From JAAYUD01 sp041907665 (lineage in GTDB: Bacteria > Bacteroidota > Bacteroidia > Bacteroidales > Bacteroidaceae), in assembly GCA_041907665.1 (NCBI GenBank), contig JAYRGW010000002.1:1-64000 (forward strand): a stretch of DNA of 64,000 bases, read 5' to 3'. Shown here piece after piece: positions 9,131 through 17,798 of this stretch. A model generated the notes under the pieces. The model ran no database searches. It saw nothing but the letters and a program-made list of their open reading frames with translations, and was not told where the DNA came from. Positions within the stretch are counted from its first letter, which is position 1, and the number at the start of each line of letters is the position of its first letter. Both the position numbers and the translations under genes were made by a program.

Positions 9131-9259
9131 TTAGCTATTGGCGAAAGAGAACCAGATCATTAAGATAATACCCAACACGATTAGTGATAAGAATAAAATC
9201 TTGACGGTAGAATCTGCCTTTTTCTCAGCCTTTTTGTCTCTAATTTGTTTTTTATTCAT
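9131..9259 (-). CDS. Small single-pass membrane protein, 42 aa
   Basis: An ATG at 9259 opens a 42-codon frame ending TAA at 9131. The N-terminal 18 residues are strongly basic (MNKKQIRDKKAEKKAD), followed by one hydrophobic helix (VKILFLSLIVLGIILMIWF) and a short tail. This gives one transmembrane segment with the basic end in the cytoplasm. A clear terminator follows, which supports expression. It lies upstream of the esterase and downstream of prfB. I do not recognise a function. Confidence 0.6.
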   Translation of the reverse strand: MNKKQIRDKKAEKKADSTVKILFLSLIVLGIILMIWFSFANS

Positions 9260-9332
9260 GGTATTTTACTTTTATCTTTCCAACAAAGAAAGAATAAAAT
9301 AATGAATAAAGCAAAATTTTGGATAGAGAATT

Positions 9333-10440
9333 TTATTCACCACCCATCATTAAATAAGCTTTGATAAAATCGTCTATCTCACCATCCATTACACGATTTG
9401 TATCGGATGTCTGGTAATTGGTGCGATGATCTTTTATCCGTCGGTCGTCGAAAACATAACTTCTGATTTGAGAGCCCCACTCAATTTTCTTCTTACCAGC
9501 TTCCACTTTGGCTTGCTCTTCCATTCGGTGTTTCATCTCTTTATCATATAGAATAGACCGAAGTAAGCGCATTGCATTCTCTCTATTTTTAGGTTGATCT
9601 CGAGTCTCGGTATTTTCTACTAATATTTCTTCCTCATCGCCATTATATGGATCTTTGTATTGATAGCGCAATCGGACTCCCGATTCTACTTTATTCACAT
9701 TCTGTCCACCTGCGCCACCACTGCGAAAAGTATCCCACGAAACAGCAGCTTCATCGATTGTAATATCAATCGTATCGTCTACTAGAGGCGTAACAAAAAC
9801 TGATGCAAAAGAAGTCATTCTTTTACCTTGAGCATTAAAAGGCGAAACGCGGACTAAACGGTGTACCCCATTTTCCCCTTTCAAATAACCATAAGCATCA
9901 TCCCCTTCTATTGTCATAGTACACGACTTAATACCAGCCAAATCACCATCCTGAATATTATTGAATGTCGTTTTATAATTATGGCGCTCGGCATAGCGAG
10001 AATACATTCTCATCAACATTGAAGCCCAATCCTGGCTTTCGGTACCACCAGCTCCAGAGTTTATCTTAAGTACGCAACTCATCGAATCGGCTTCGTTACG
10101 TAACATACTCTTCAACTCGAGCGACTCTATTGCGGTAATAGCTCGGCTATAGGCTTGATCTACCTCCTCCTCGGAAACAATATTTTCTTTAAAATAATCA
10201 AATGACAAATGCAACTCTTCAGATAACATTTCGACTTCACGATAGCCGTCAAGCCACTTTTTGATATCTTTCACAAGTTTCATTTGCTTTTCTGCCTTCT
10301 CACGATCTTCCCAGAATTCAGGTGCTTGCGTTCGAAGACTTTCTTCTTCAAATTCTATTTTTTTCTGATCGACGTCAAAGATACCTCCTCAGCGCTTCAA
10401 TGCGCTCTTTCACGTCTTTAAGTTGTTCTGATGTTATCAT
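9333..10440 (-). CDS. prfB: Peptide chain release factor 2, with programmed +1 frameshift
   Basis: RF2 reads UGA/UAA and releases the finished peptide. Translation starts at the ATG at 10440-10438 and runs 21 codons to an in-frame TGA (10377-10375). That stop sits in AGGAGGTATCTTTGAC, an internal Shine-Dalgarno, slippery CTT and stop. Skipping one T continues at GAC (10376), giving about 368 aa in total, the normal RF2 length. The main frame carries the SPF tripeptide (VRVSPFNAQGKR) that recognises the stop codon and the catalytic GGQ loop (SGGAGGQNVNKVESG). A shorter frame starting at 10283 is only the post-shift part. The shift lets RF2 shortage raise its own synthesis. Confidence 0.97.
10374..10390 (-). 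promoter_or_regulatory. prfB recoding site
   Basis: Minus-strand AGGAGG, then TAT, CTT, TGA and C. This matches the conserved bacterial RF2 autoregulatory frameshift element, with the Shine-Dalgarno-like hexamer three bases before CTT. Confidence 0.95.
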
Positions 10441-10501
10441 TCTGTAAAACAATTAATTATATTAATAATACAAACACGAAAATTTCTACTACTAGTGGCA
10501 T

Positions 10502-12307
10502 TTAATTTTCGTACATACGTTCTATCTCGTTTTTATAATTTTCTAGAATAACGGCTCTTTTAAGCTTCAGCGTATTGGTCAATTCATTCCGTTCCATACT
10601 GAAAGGAATATCTAGTAAAGTAAACCGTTTAATTTGCTCATAGTGGGCAAATTTCTGTTGCAAGGTATCAATACGTTGCTGATAGAGGTCATAAATCTCT
10701 TTATTCTTTAAAAGCTCTACCCTATTGCTATATTGTATATGATGCTCCTCTGCAAACTTCTCGACAAGCTTGTAATCAGGAACAATTAAAGCCGACACAA
10801 ATTTACGTTTATCGGCAATGATAGCAATTTGATCAATATATTTATCAATGGCCAATTGAGATTCTATTGCTTGTGGGACAATATACTTACCATTAGATGT
10901 TTTGAACAAATCTTTAATACGTTCTTTAAGATACAGATGTTTCCCTTTCAGACAGCCCGCATCACCCGTATGAAACCATCCATCGGCATCAAATGCAGAC
11001 GTCGTTGCCTCAGTCTTCTTGTAATAGCCTTTGGTTATAGTCTTACCACGCAATAATATCTCATCATTTTCTCCTATCTTAACTTCTACACCCGGCATCG
11101 GAATTCCTACAGACCCTATCTCGTAACCTGTTTTCCATTCACAAGAAACAGTAGCGGTCGATTCGGTTAGTCCGTAACCAACTAGCATATCAATGCCAAC
11201 AGAATGCACAAATTCACAAACTTTATCGTTAACGGCAGCACCGGCAGTCGGAAAGAAATTTCCTCGATCTATACCAATTGTTTTTTTCAAAAGATGAATA
11301 ACCGTTTTCTCATAAAAACGATATTTTAATTCCAACATCAATGGAGGTTTCTTTCCTACTCGAAGATAATCAATATTGTAGGTATGCCCAGTTTTAATGG
11401 CATTGAGCATTAGTGTTTTCGTAATTCCTTTTTCTTGAGCAATCTTTTCTTGAACACCAATGTAAACCTTTTCCCAGAATCTTGGGACACTGCACATTAA
11501 AGTTGGGCGAACTTCTTTAATACATGTCTGAATATCAGCGGGACGAAGATTGACATAAGTTGTAACACCCTTATGTATACAGTAATAGACCCAAGCCCTT
11601 TCAAATACATGTGTAAGCGGAAGGAAATTTAAAGATATATCTTCATCAGATATTTTTTTCAACCTAATATCATGAATCCGAAAAGCCTCAATGTAATTGG
11701 ACATATGCAACATCACACCTTTCGGTTCTCCAGTTGTTCCAGAAGTGTATAAGATATTTGCCAAGTCATCATCTGATGCACGAGAAATACGCTCTTCAAC
11801 TTCTGTTTGGTATTTCAGGTCTTTACCTTTCTCCAAAAATTCATCAAAATAAATAGATGATTGATCTCTTGAATCTTTTTTTACTTTAGGATCAAATATA
11901 ATAAGCTGCTGCAAAGAATTACATAATCCAAAGACAGAAAAGGCTGTATCATATTGAAATTGTTCTCCAACAAAAAGGAATCTTACCTGCGCATCGTTTA
12001 CTATATATTGTACTTGTGCCGGAGAGCTGGTTGCATAAAGCGGAATAGTTACTGCTCGATTATCATAAGCGGCGAAGTCTGTAATAAGACATTCGGGTTT
12101 ATTTTGAGAAAACACTCCAATGTTTTCGCATTCTTTAATGCCTAATTCAAATAAAGCGTTGGCTGCTTGTTTTGCTGTTTGCGAAAATTCATTCCAAGTG
12201 ATGGGGATCCACTGTGATTTATCGTAATCTCGATAGTATAGTGCGTTCTTGTCACCATACTTCTCTGCTTGACGATGAACTAATACAGCTAAATGATGTT
12301 CATTCAT
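10502..12307 (-). CDS. Long-chain acyl-CoA synthetase (AMP-forming)
   Basis: This enzyme of the ANL superfamily activates fatty acids with ATP and CoA and is expected at the inner face of the membrane. The 601-aa protein shows the AMP-binding P-loop YTSGTTGEPKGV, GYGLTEST and GWFHTGDAG, and a lysine-rich C-terminal lobe with KLKRAV near the end. The length is normal. It is transcribed divergently from the ArgE-type gene with promoters overlapping between 12334 and 12382. FadD-type by family; chain-length preference cannot be read from the sequence. Confidence 0.9.
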   Translation of the reverse strand: MNEHHLAVLVHRQAEKYGDKNALYYRDYDKSQWIPITWNEFSQTAKQAANALFELGIKECENIGVFSQNKPECLITDFAAYDNRAVTIPLYATSSPAQVQYIVNDAQVRFLFVGEQFQYDTAFSVFGLCNSLQQLIIFDPKVKKDSRDQSSIYFDEFLEKGKDLKYQTEVEERISRASDDDLANILYTSGTTGEPKGVMLHMSNYIEAFRIHDIRLKKISDEDISLNFLPLTHVFERAWVYYCIHKGVTTYVNLRPADIQTCIKEVRPTLMCSVPRFWEKVYIGVQEKIAQEKGITKTLMLNAIKTGHTYNIDYLRVGKKPPLMLELKYRFYEKTVIHLLKKTIGIDRGNFFPTAGAAVNDKVCEFVHSVGIDMLVGYGLTESTATVSCEWKTGYEIGSVGIPMPGVEVKIGENDEILLRGKTITKGYYKKTEATTSAFDADGWFHTGDAGCLKGKHLYLKERIKDLFKTSNGKYIVPQAIESQLAIDKYIDQIAIIADKRKFVSALIVPDYKLVEKFAEEHHIQYSNRVELLKNKEIYDLYQQRIDTLQQKFAHYEQIKRFTLLDIPFSMERNELTNTLKLKRAVILENYKNEIERMYEN

Positions 12308-12333
12308 TACTTTTAATCTATTGAAATTTGTTG

Positions 12334-12365
12334 CAAAGTTACCCTTAATTTTGCGAACAAAGCAA
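12334..12365 (-). promoter_or_regulatory. Promoter of the acyl-CoA synthetase gene
   Basis: Minus-strand TTG (12365-12363), a 21-bp spacer and TAACTTTG (12341-12334). The start codon lies 27 bp further on. Confidence 0.55.
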
Positions 12366-12382
12366 CTTTATTTGTATTTTTG
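12350..12382 (+). promoter_or_regulatory. Promoter of the ArgE-type gene
   Basis: TTTG (12350-12353), 21 bp, then TATTTTTG (12375-12382). This interleaves with the divergent promoter and places the transcription start near 12389. The upstream in-frame ATG at 12321 is therefore excluded as a start. Confidence 0.6.
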
Positions 12383-12404
12383 TAAAAAACTTATTGGATT
12401 GGAT

Positions 12405-13463
12405 ATGGATAGAACAGATTTTTTAGAAAGTGTAAATTTACTGAAATCCCTTATAGGAATTCCTTCTATAAGCCGTGAAGAAGAGAACGCCGCCAACTTT
12501 TTAGAACAATATTTGGAGAATCTAGGAATGGAAGTGGGAAGAAAAGGAAATAACGTATGGTGTCTGTCTCCTGATTTCAGTTTGAATAGAAAGACCATTC
12601 TACTTAATTCTCACATCGATACGGTAAAACCTACTTCTCAGTGGATGAAAGATCCTTTTGAAGCATTGGAAGTTAATGGAAAATTATATGGATTGGGAAG
12701 TAATGATGCAGGAGCAAGTTTAGTATGTTTATCACAAGTATTTCTGAACCTATGCAAAACTAGGCAGAATTATAATCTTATTTTTTTGGCAAGCTGTGAA
12801 GAAGAAGTGTCTGGAACAGGAGGTGTCGCCGACGTCTTAAATTGCCTACCTCCCATCTCTTTTGCCTTAGTGGGCGAGCCGACAGAGATGCAACCTGCTA
12901 TTGCTGAACGAGGATTAATGGTATTGGATGTCATCGCGAAAGGAAAAGCTGGACACGCTGCTCGTGAAGAAGGTATCAATGCTATTTACGAGGCGCTGGA
13001 TGATATTATTTGGTTTCGCGATTATCAATTTAAAAAGATCTCGTCAGTACTTGGCCCAGTTAAAATGACGATGACAATTATTCAAGCAGGGACTCAACAC
13101 AACGTAATTCCAGATCATTGTACCATGACCGTTGATGTGCGAAGCAACGAACTCTATTCTAATCAGGAACTATTTGAAGAAATAAAGAAACATGTGAAAA
13201 GTGAAGTCACTGCCCATTCATTTAGATTAAATTCTTCGTTTATAGATTTAAATCATCCTTTCGTGAAAAGAGCAATAAAATTAGGGTTAAAGCCATTCGG
13301 ATCTCCCACCCTTTCGGATCAGGCGCTTATGCCCTTTCCATCTTTAAAAATGGGACCTGGCAAATCATCTCGTTCGCATACTGCTGACGAATTTGTCATG
13401 CTGAAAGAAATAGAAGAAGCTATTCCCCTTTATTATCATTTACTGGATGGGTTGGAACTTTAA
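12405..13463 (+). CDS. M20-family deacylase, ArgE type (acetyl/succinyl-ornithine or -citrulline deacylase)
   Basis: This zinc amidohydrolase is expected to remove the N-acyl group from an arginine-pathway intermediate. In Bacteroides fragilis that pathway is known to use N-succinylated intermediates, so the substrate may be succinyl rather than acetyl. The 352-aa frame from ATG at 12405 carries the metal-site motifs SHIDTVKP, GLGSNDAG, EEEVSGTGG and GEPTEMQPAI, and near the C-terminus SRSHTADEFV. The start follows the promoter at 12350-12382; a 28-codon upstream extension overlaps that promoter. The 3' end overlaps the convergent EnvC-like gene by 4 bp. Confidence 0.82.
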   Translation: MDRTDFLESVNLLKSLIGIPSISREEENAANFLEQYLENLGMEVGRKGNNVWCLSPDFSLNRKTILLNSHIDTVKPTSQWMKDPFEALEVNGKLYGLGSNDAGASLVCLSQVFLNLCKTRQNYNLIFLASCEEEVSGTGGVADVLNCLPPISFALVGEPTEMQPAIAERGLMVLDVIAKGKAGHAAREEGINAIYEALDDIIWFRDYQFKKISSVLGPVKMTMTIIQAGTQHNVIPDHCTMTVDVRSNELYSNQELFEEIKKHVKSEVTAHSFRLNSSFIDLNHPFVKRAIKLGLKPFGSPTLSDQALMPFPSLKMGPGKSSRSHTADEFVMLKEIEEAIPLYYHLLDGLEL

Positions 13464-14869
13464 CGTCCCAACCACTGTTCAGGATTCAATTTTTCACGTT
13501 CTTTGCGCAATTGGAAATGAAGAACAGTTCTTCCACCATCTGAAGAATCGGAATAAACTTTCCCAAGTATTTGACGAGTACTGACATGCTCTCCTTGTCT
13601 GACAGACGCCGAAGATAAGTTACAGTACACCGATATATATTCGCCATGACGCACAAGCACATTGAATAAGCCATTCATCTGGAAGACAGCAGAGACCTCA
13701 CCACTATAAACAGCACGAGCGCAAGCCCCTGCATGACCTTGTATATCGATACCTTTGTTATCAAGTTTCACGTTATTCATACCTTCCACTGCATATTGCC
13801 CATAATGACTAATTACCATGCAATTTCCGGTCATAGGCATAGGCAACCGCCCTCTATTCCCTGCAAAAGTATCCGAAAGCCGTCTATCTACAGAGCTTAT
13901 CGAAGGTACAGGAGAAGGAGCTGGAGTAGTATAAGTCTTATGTGTCTCACTTTTTCTAACAGGCTTTCTAGTAGTAGAGCCAGATGTTTTAGAACTACTT
14001 GATGCCGCTTCAGCCTTTTCTCTTCTGGCTTCTTCGGCTGCAGCTTTTTCGGCTGCTAACGCCTCTGCCTTTCTCTGAGCAGCAATTCGTCTTTCTTCTT
14101 CTAAGCGCCTTTTACGGGCTTCTTCTTCAGCTCGCTTACGTGCCTTTTCTATTTCCAAAGTGATCAACCGATCAATCCTAGCATTCAGTTGATTGGCTTC
14201 TCTACGTTTTTTACTGATAAGGCTCTGCAAGCCTCGTTGCTTTTTCTGCAATTCACTAACGACTTGTCTTTTCTGTTGTTCCTTTTTCTCCAAAATAGCC
14301 TTTTCACCTTCTCTTTCTTTCATCACGCCCACCTTCACCTGTTTTACTTGAACCAATTGGTGACGGTGTCCGTTAATAATCGCCTGACGCCGTATGATAT
14401 CCTCTCCTTGCAAACGTTGATACGTTGCATATTCCTTAACATAGCGTAGTCTGCGATACATTTGAGACAACGATTTGGCCGAAAAAATAAACATTAGCTT
14501 TTCCTGAATAGTCTTATTACGATAAACATAATTGACCGAAGAAAGATACTTCATCTTTCTTTCATTCAGATCGCGTTGCATGGCTTGAAGACGAGCAGAA
14601 AGCGTCATCACTTGTCCGCTGATAGCCTGCACATCGCCATTAATTGTTTCTATATATCTTTTTCTCTCTTCTATTTGCCCATTAAGCGCCTGTAAATGAT
14701 ATAATTGTCCCTTTACATCTTTTTTGGTAGTTTTCAACATTTTCTCCGTTGCTGCAATTTGTTTTTGCAACGCCGAATGCTTTTTCTGCAGATTCGAAAT
14801 TAAAGGAGTCTGCGCATTTAATGTAACTGTAAAAAATAAACAATATAATATGATAAAAGAACGTCTCAT
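13460..14869 (-). CDS. EnvC-like murein hydrolase activator with degenerate LytM domain
   Basis: This secreted protein is expected to activate cell-wall amidases during division. The 469-aa product has a signal peptide (cleavage near LNAQT), a very long coiled coil (about 25-260, including an A/E/R/K-rich repeat), a Ser/Thr/Pro linker, and a C-terminal M23/LytM domain. The LytM zinc and catalytic residues are mostly lost: NKGIDIQG keeps only the Asp of HxxxD, YCNL replaces YxHL, and VLHF replaces HLHF. Such degeneration marks activators like E. coli EnvC rather than enzymes. It is last in the dut-TPR-DUF4292-envC operon and overlaps the previous gene by 4 bp. Confidence 0.85.
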   Translation of the reverse strand: MRRSFIILYCLFFTVTLNAQTPLISNLQKKHSALQKQIAATEKMLKTTKKDVKGQLYHLQALNGQIEERKRYIETINGDVQAISGQVMTLSARLQAMQRDLNERKMKYLSSVNYVYRNKTIQEKLMFIFSAKSLSQMYRRLRYVKEYATYQRLQGEDIIRRQAIINGHRHQLVQVKQVKVGVMKEREGEKAILEKKEQQKRQVVSELQKKQRGLQSLISKKRREANQLNARIDRLITLEIEKARKRAEEEARKRRLEEERRIAAQRKAEALAAEKAAAEEARREKAEAASSSSKTSGSTTRKPVRKSETHKTYTTPAPSPVPSISSVDRRLSDTFAGNRGRLPMPMTGNCMVISHYGQYAVEGMNNVKLDNKGIDIQGHAGACARAVYSGEVSAVFQMNGLFNVLVRHGEYISVYCNLSSASVRQGEHVSTRQILGKVYSDSSDGGRTVLHFQLRKEREKLNPEQWLGR

Positions 14870-15501
14870 TGCAATCCCTTCAGAGCTTTAACAAATTCAT
14901 CTAATGTTACTTTCTTATATTTGGTAGGCACAGCTGTCGGCTGAAGTACTATTTTATCGGTAGAGAAATCATAAAGTTGTATCTTTGCATCCTTCATTGA
15001 TTTTAAGCCAAAATCGCTACCAGAGACTTCGGAGCGCCCTCCGGGTTTAGATGCATCTATCAAAAGCTGTTCTAGTTGCGAATAGTTTGAACCACTTGGC
15101 AAATATCTCATCATCTCTTTTTTATTGGCTTGCACATACATTTTATCATGGCGATCTATAAGCAACATTTCATTGGGGGTAATATCCAATTTTGCCAGTT
15201 CAGTACCAAAAATAGGCATTACTATCGACAATTGAATACGCTCTTTGGAAACCATTTTCATACTACCTTTTAAAGAAAGCCCCATAAAGCTTGCCGGCAA
15301 TACAAGATGTACTTTAGAAGACAGACATTGATAACTAGCACTGTCTACCACACAAGAATCGGGTATTACTTTCGTCTTATCAATAGAATCTTTCAGAATC
15401 TTATTCGAATCATTTTTAACAACCGTTTGTGCTAAAGTACTATTACTGAATACTAATCCGATTGTAACACCTATTATATAAATTAATTTGTTCTTTTTCA
15501 T
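14866..15501 (-). CDS. DUF4292 family envelope protein
   Basis: The function is unknown. The 211-aa protein has an N-terminal signal sequence (hydrophobic LIYIIGVTIGLVF, cleavage near TLAQ). It then has the DUF4292 layout, a beta-rich periplasmic domain in which a KVHLVLPASFMGLSLKGSM segment resembles the lipoprotein-carrier fold (LolA/LolB-like). It is translationally coupled by 4-bp overlaps to both the TPR gene before it and the EnvC-like gene after it. That conserved neighbourhood suggests a role in envelope assembly, which is inference. Confidence 0.75.
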   Translation of the reverse strand: MKKNKLIYIIGVTIGLVFSNSTLAQTVVKNDSNKILKDSIDKTKVIPDSCVVDSASYQCLSSKVHLVLPASFMGLSLKGSMKMVSKERIQLSIVMPIFGTELAKLDITPNEMLLIDRHDKMYVQANKKEMMRYLPSGSNYSQLEQLLIDASKPGGRSEVSGSDFGLKSMKDAKIQLYDFSTDKIVLQPTAVPTKYKKVTLDEFVKALKGLQ

Positions 15502-17282
15502 TCTGATATGTATTTTTTCTTTGCTATTTTTTGTTTGAGATGTTTAGACTTACTCCCCATACTCAATGCTTTTTGCCAATATTTTAAAGCATTTTCTATA
15601 TCTCCTGTCTGGGCATGAATATCGCCACAATGTTCTGTGACTACATTACTAGTAGAGCCACCGTTCTTCATGGCATTGTCAATATATATTAGAGCTTGAG
15701 TATATTTACCTTTGATAAATAGTATCCATGCATAAGTATCTAAAAATGTCGAATTATTTGGTTCAGATTTTACTGTCTTGTAGCTCATCTCTTCTGCCTT
15801 ATCCAATTGAGCATGTTCTTCAGATAAGTAATAAGCGTAATTATTTAATGCGCTAATATTATCTGCATTGTATACTAAAGCCGAATCGTATGCAGCATAA
15901 GCTTCCTTCTTCATTAATTTAGTATAATAGACGTCACCCATCAGCGCATAAAAGTCAGAGATAACTTCCTTCTTACTATCACTAGTAACATGCGTCAATG
16001 CTTTCTTACTAATATCAATAGCATCGTCTGTCCGGCCCGCTTGATTATAGGCTATAGCCAAATAGAAATAAAGTTCGAGAGCATCAGGAGTTGCTTCAAT
16101 ACCTGGCTCACAAATTCGGATAACAGCTTTATAATCTTCTTTCTTAATAGCATCATTCAACAACATAAGACGAGCTGCTACATTAGAAGGATCAATTGCC
16201 ACGATATGATCCAACACAGGAAGTGCCTGAACATTCAGGCCTTTCGCAATGAGATAATTGGCATATAGCATCGGAATCTGCACGTCTTCCGGATCTTCTT
16301 TGACGATTTTATCAAAAAGCCCGATAACCCTTGTGCTGTCTTTGCCGTCTTGTTCATATTGAGATATCAACTCTTTCATGACATCTACTTTCGCCTCTGA
16401 TGCCACTTTCTTATTGAGGACAAAAAGACTTAACTGATTTTCATATTTTTCTTTCTGCCCTACAACTTTATAATAATTAGCTAAAGAATAAAGAGCCATC
16501 GAATTATCTGGTTCCGCTGCCAGCACCTTATTATAGATATTATACGCCTCTATCTTTTTATTATTCTGCATATAAGCATCTGCCAACAGAACTTGATACC
16601 TATTGTCTTGCGGATATTTTTTTGTCAAGCTTTCTATTTCGTTCAACGCCTTTCTATTATCGTTCATCTGAACATAGACCTTGAACTTCTCCATGCTTAT
16701 CTGTTCATTCTTGCCCATTACACCTTCCAATCTATCAAGAGTCCGAATAATCTTGGGATAGTTGGTCTGTTGCGTATACAAGTCCAGCAAACTAAGCAAT
16801 GGATCTCGACGGTTAGGAAAGCGCTTAGCCATCAGCTCGAACGTTTCAGTAGCTTTGGTGCTATCCTCTTGCTGCATATAAAAACTAGCCAAAGCCTGAT
16901 TGTACCAATAGTTTTGTGGTGCAGCATTTACCGCAGCCTGAAACGCAGATAAACTTTGAGTATTTTTTTGTAATGTCAAATAGTACTGTCCCAACTCATA
17001 TTGAGCTTCAGGCGCTTGTGGATTTATTGTTTGACAATGCAGCATCATATCAAATGCGGCAGAATACTTTTTCTCGCCTTTTAATCGAAGAGCTTCCAGA
17101 TAGAAATAATCGAATTTACGTTGCTGCTCTACTGAAAACGTATCTGGGGTGACAATAGCGACAACCTTAGGAGAGGATACGGCAGACTCAGCAAAGCCTA
17201 AAAGTATGCATCCTATTATCAACGAGGTCACTCCGCTAGCGAAACGTTTCATTGGTCGAGTATGTAAATTCTGTTTCTTCAT
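15498..17282 (-). CDS. TPR-repeat protein, exported
   Basis: The 594-aa protein has an N-terminal hydrophobic segment (GVTSLIIGCILLGFAES) typical of a signal or lipoprotein-like anchor, followed by about a dozen tetratricopeptide repeats up to the C-terminus. Examples are PEAQYELGQYYLTLQ and NNYAYYLSEEHAQLDKAEEM. TPR arrays are protein-binding scaffolds, and no catalytic domain is visible. It lies 3 bp after dut and overlaps the DUF4292 gene by 4 bp. Its partners are most likely envelope proteins of the same operon. Confidence 0.85.
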   Translation of the reverse strand: MKKQNLHTRPMKRFASGVTSLIIGCILLGFAESAVSSPKVVAIVTPDTFSVEQQRKFDYFYLEALRLKGEKKYSAAFDMMLHCQTINPQAPEAQYELGQYYLTLQKNTQSLSAFQAAVNAAPQNYWYNQALASFYMQQEDSTKATETFELMAKRFPNRRDPLLSLLDLYTQQTNYPKIIRTLDRLEGVMGKNEQISMEKFKVYVQMNDNRKALNEIESLTKKYPQDNRYQVLLADAYMQNNKKIEAYNIYNKVLAAEPDNSMALYSLANYYKVVGQKEKYENQLSLFVLNKKVASEAKVDVMKELISQYEQDGKDSTRVIGLFDKIVKEDPEDVQIPMLYANYLIAKGLNVQALPVLDHIVAIDPSNVAARLMLLNDAIKKEDYKAVIRICEPGIEATPDALELYFYLAIAYNQAGRTDDAIDISKKALTHVTSDSKKEVISDFYALMGDVYYTKLMKKEAYAAYDSALVYNADNISALNNYAYYLSEEHAQLDKAEEMSYKTVKSEPNNSTFLDTYAWILFIKGKYTQALIYIDNAMKNGGSTSNVVTEHCGDIHAQTGDIENALKYWQKALSMGSKSKHLKQKIAKKKYISE

Positions 17283-17285
17283 TAC

Positions 17286-17720
17286 CTATTTTGCTCCGGT
17301 ATGCCCGAATCCTCCTGCACCTCTCTCGGTTTCCCCTAACTTATCCGTAGGTTCCCATGTTGCTTGTTCGCAACGAGCAAAAATCATCTGGGCAATTCTC
17401 TCACCATCTTCAATTACGAAAGGCTCGTTCGAAAGATTAATAAGAACGACACAGAGTTCTCCTCTATAATCGGCATCAATAGTGCCCGGTGAGTTCAGTA
17501 CAGTAATTCCCTTTTTAATGGCAAGCCCGCTACGTGGTCTTACCTGAGCTTCGTACCCTTCAGGGATAGCCATAAACAAACCTGTCGGAATTAAAGCTCT
17601 TTCCAATGGTAGGAGTGTCTTTGATTCTTGCAAGTTAGCACGAATATCCATACCCGCCGACAACTCAGTAGCATATTCCGGCAGGGGATGTTTTGATTTG
17701 TTGATTATTTGAACGTTCAT
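17286..17720 (-). CDS. dut: dUTP diphosphatase
   Basis: It hydrolyses dUTP to dUMP and pyrophosphate, keeping uracil out of DNA and feeding dTMP synthesis. The 144-aa length is normal for the trimeric enzyme. Conserved motifs are AGMDIRA (1), RPRSGLAIKKG (2), NSPGTIDADYRGE with the catalytic Asp (3), RIAQMIF (4) and the C-terminal arm GAGGFGHTG (5). It heads the operon with the TPR, DUF4292 and EnvC-like genes. Confidence 0.97.
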   Translation of the reverse strand: MNVQIINKSKHPLPEYATELSAGMDIRANLQESKTLLPLERALIPTGLFMAIPEGYEAQVRPRSGLAIKKGITVLNSPGTIDADYRGELCVVLINLSNEPFVIEDGERIAQMIFARCEQATWEPTDKLGETERGAGGFGHTGAK

Positions 17721-17798
17721 TTGCCTTGATTTATTTTGCAGGCGAAATTAGACATTTTAATATATAAAAACCTTACATTTGTCGTTAAATTAGCTGAA

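Noticed and set aside
12321..12404. N-terminal extension of the ArgE-type protein
   Set aside because: The extension overlaps the promoter elements at 12350-12382 and is not expected in the family. The start at 12405 is preferred.
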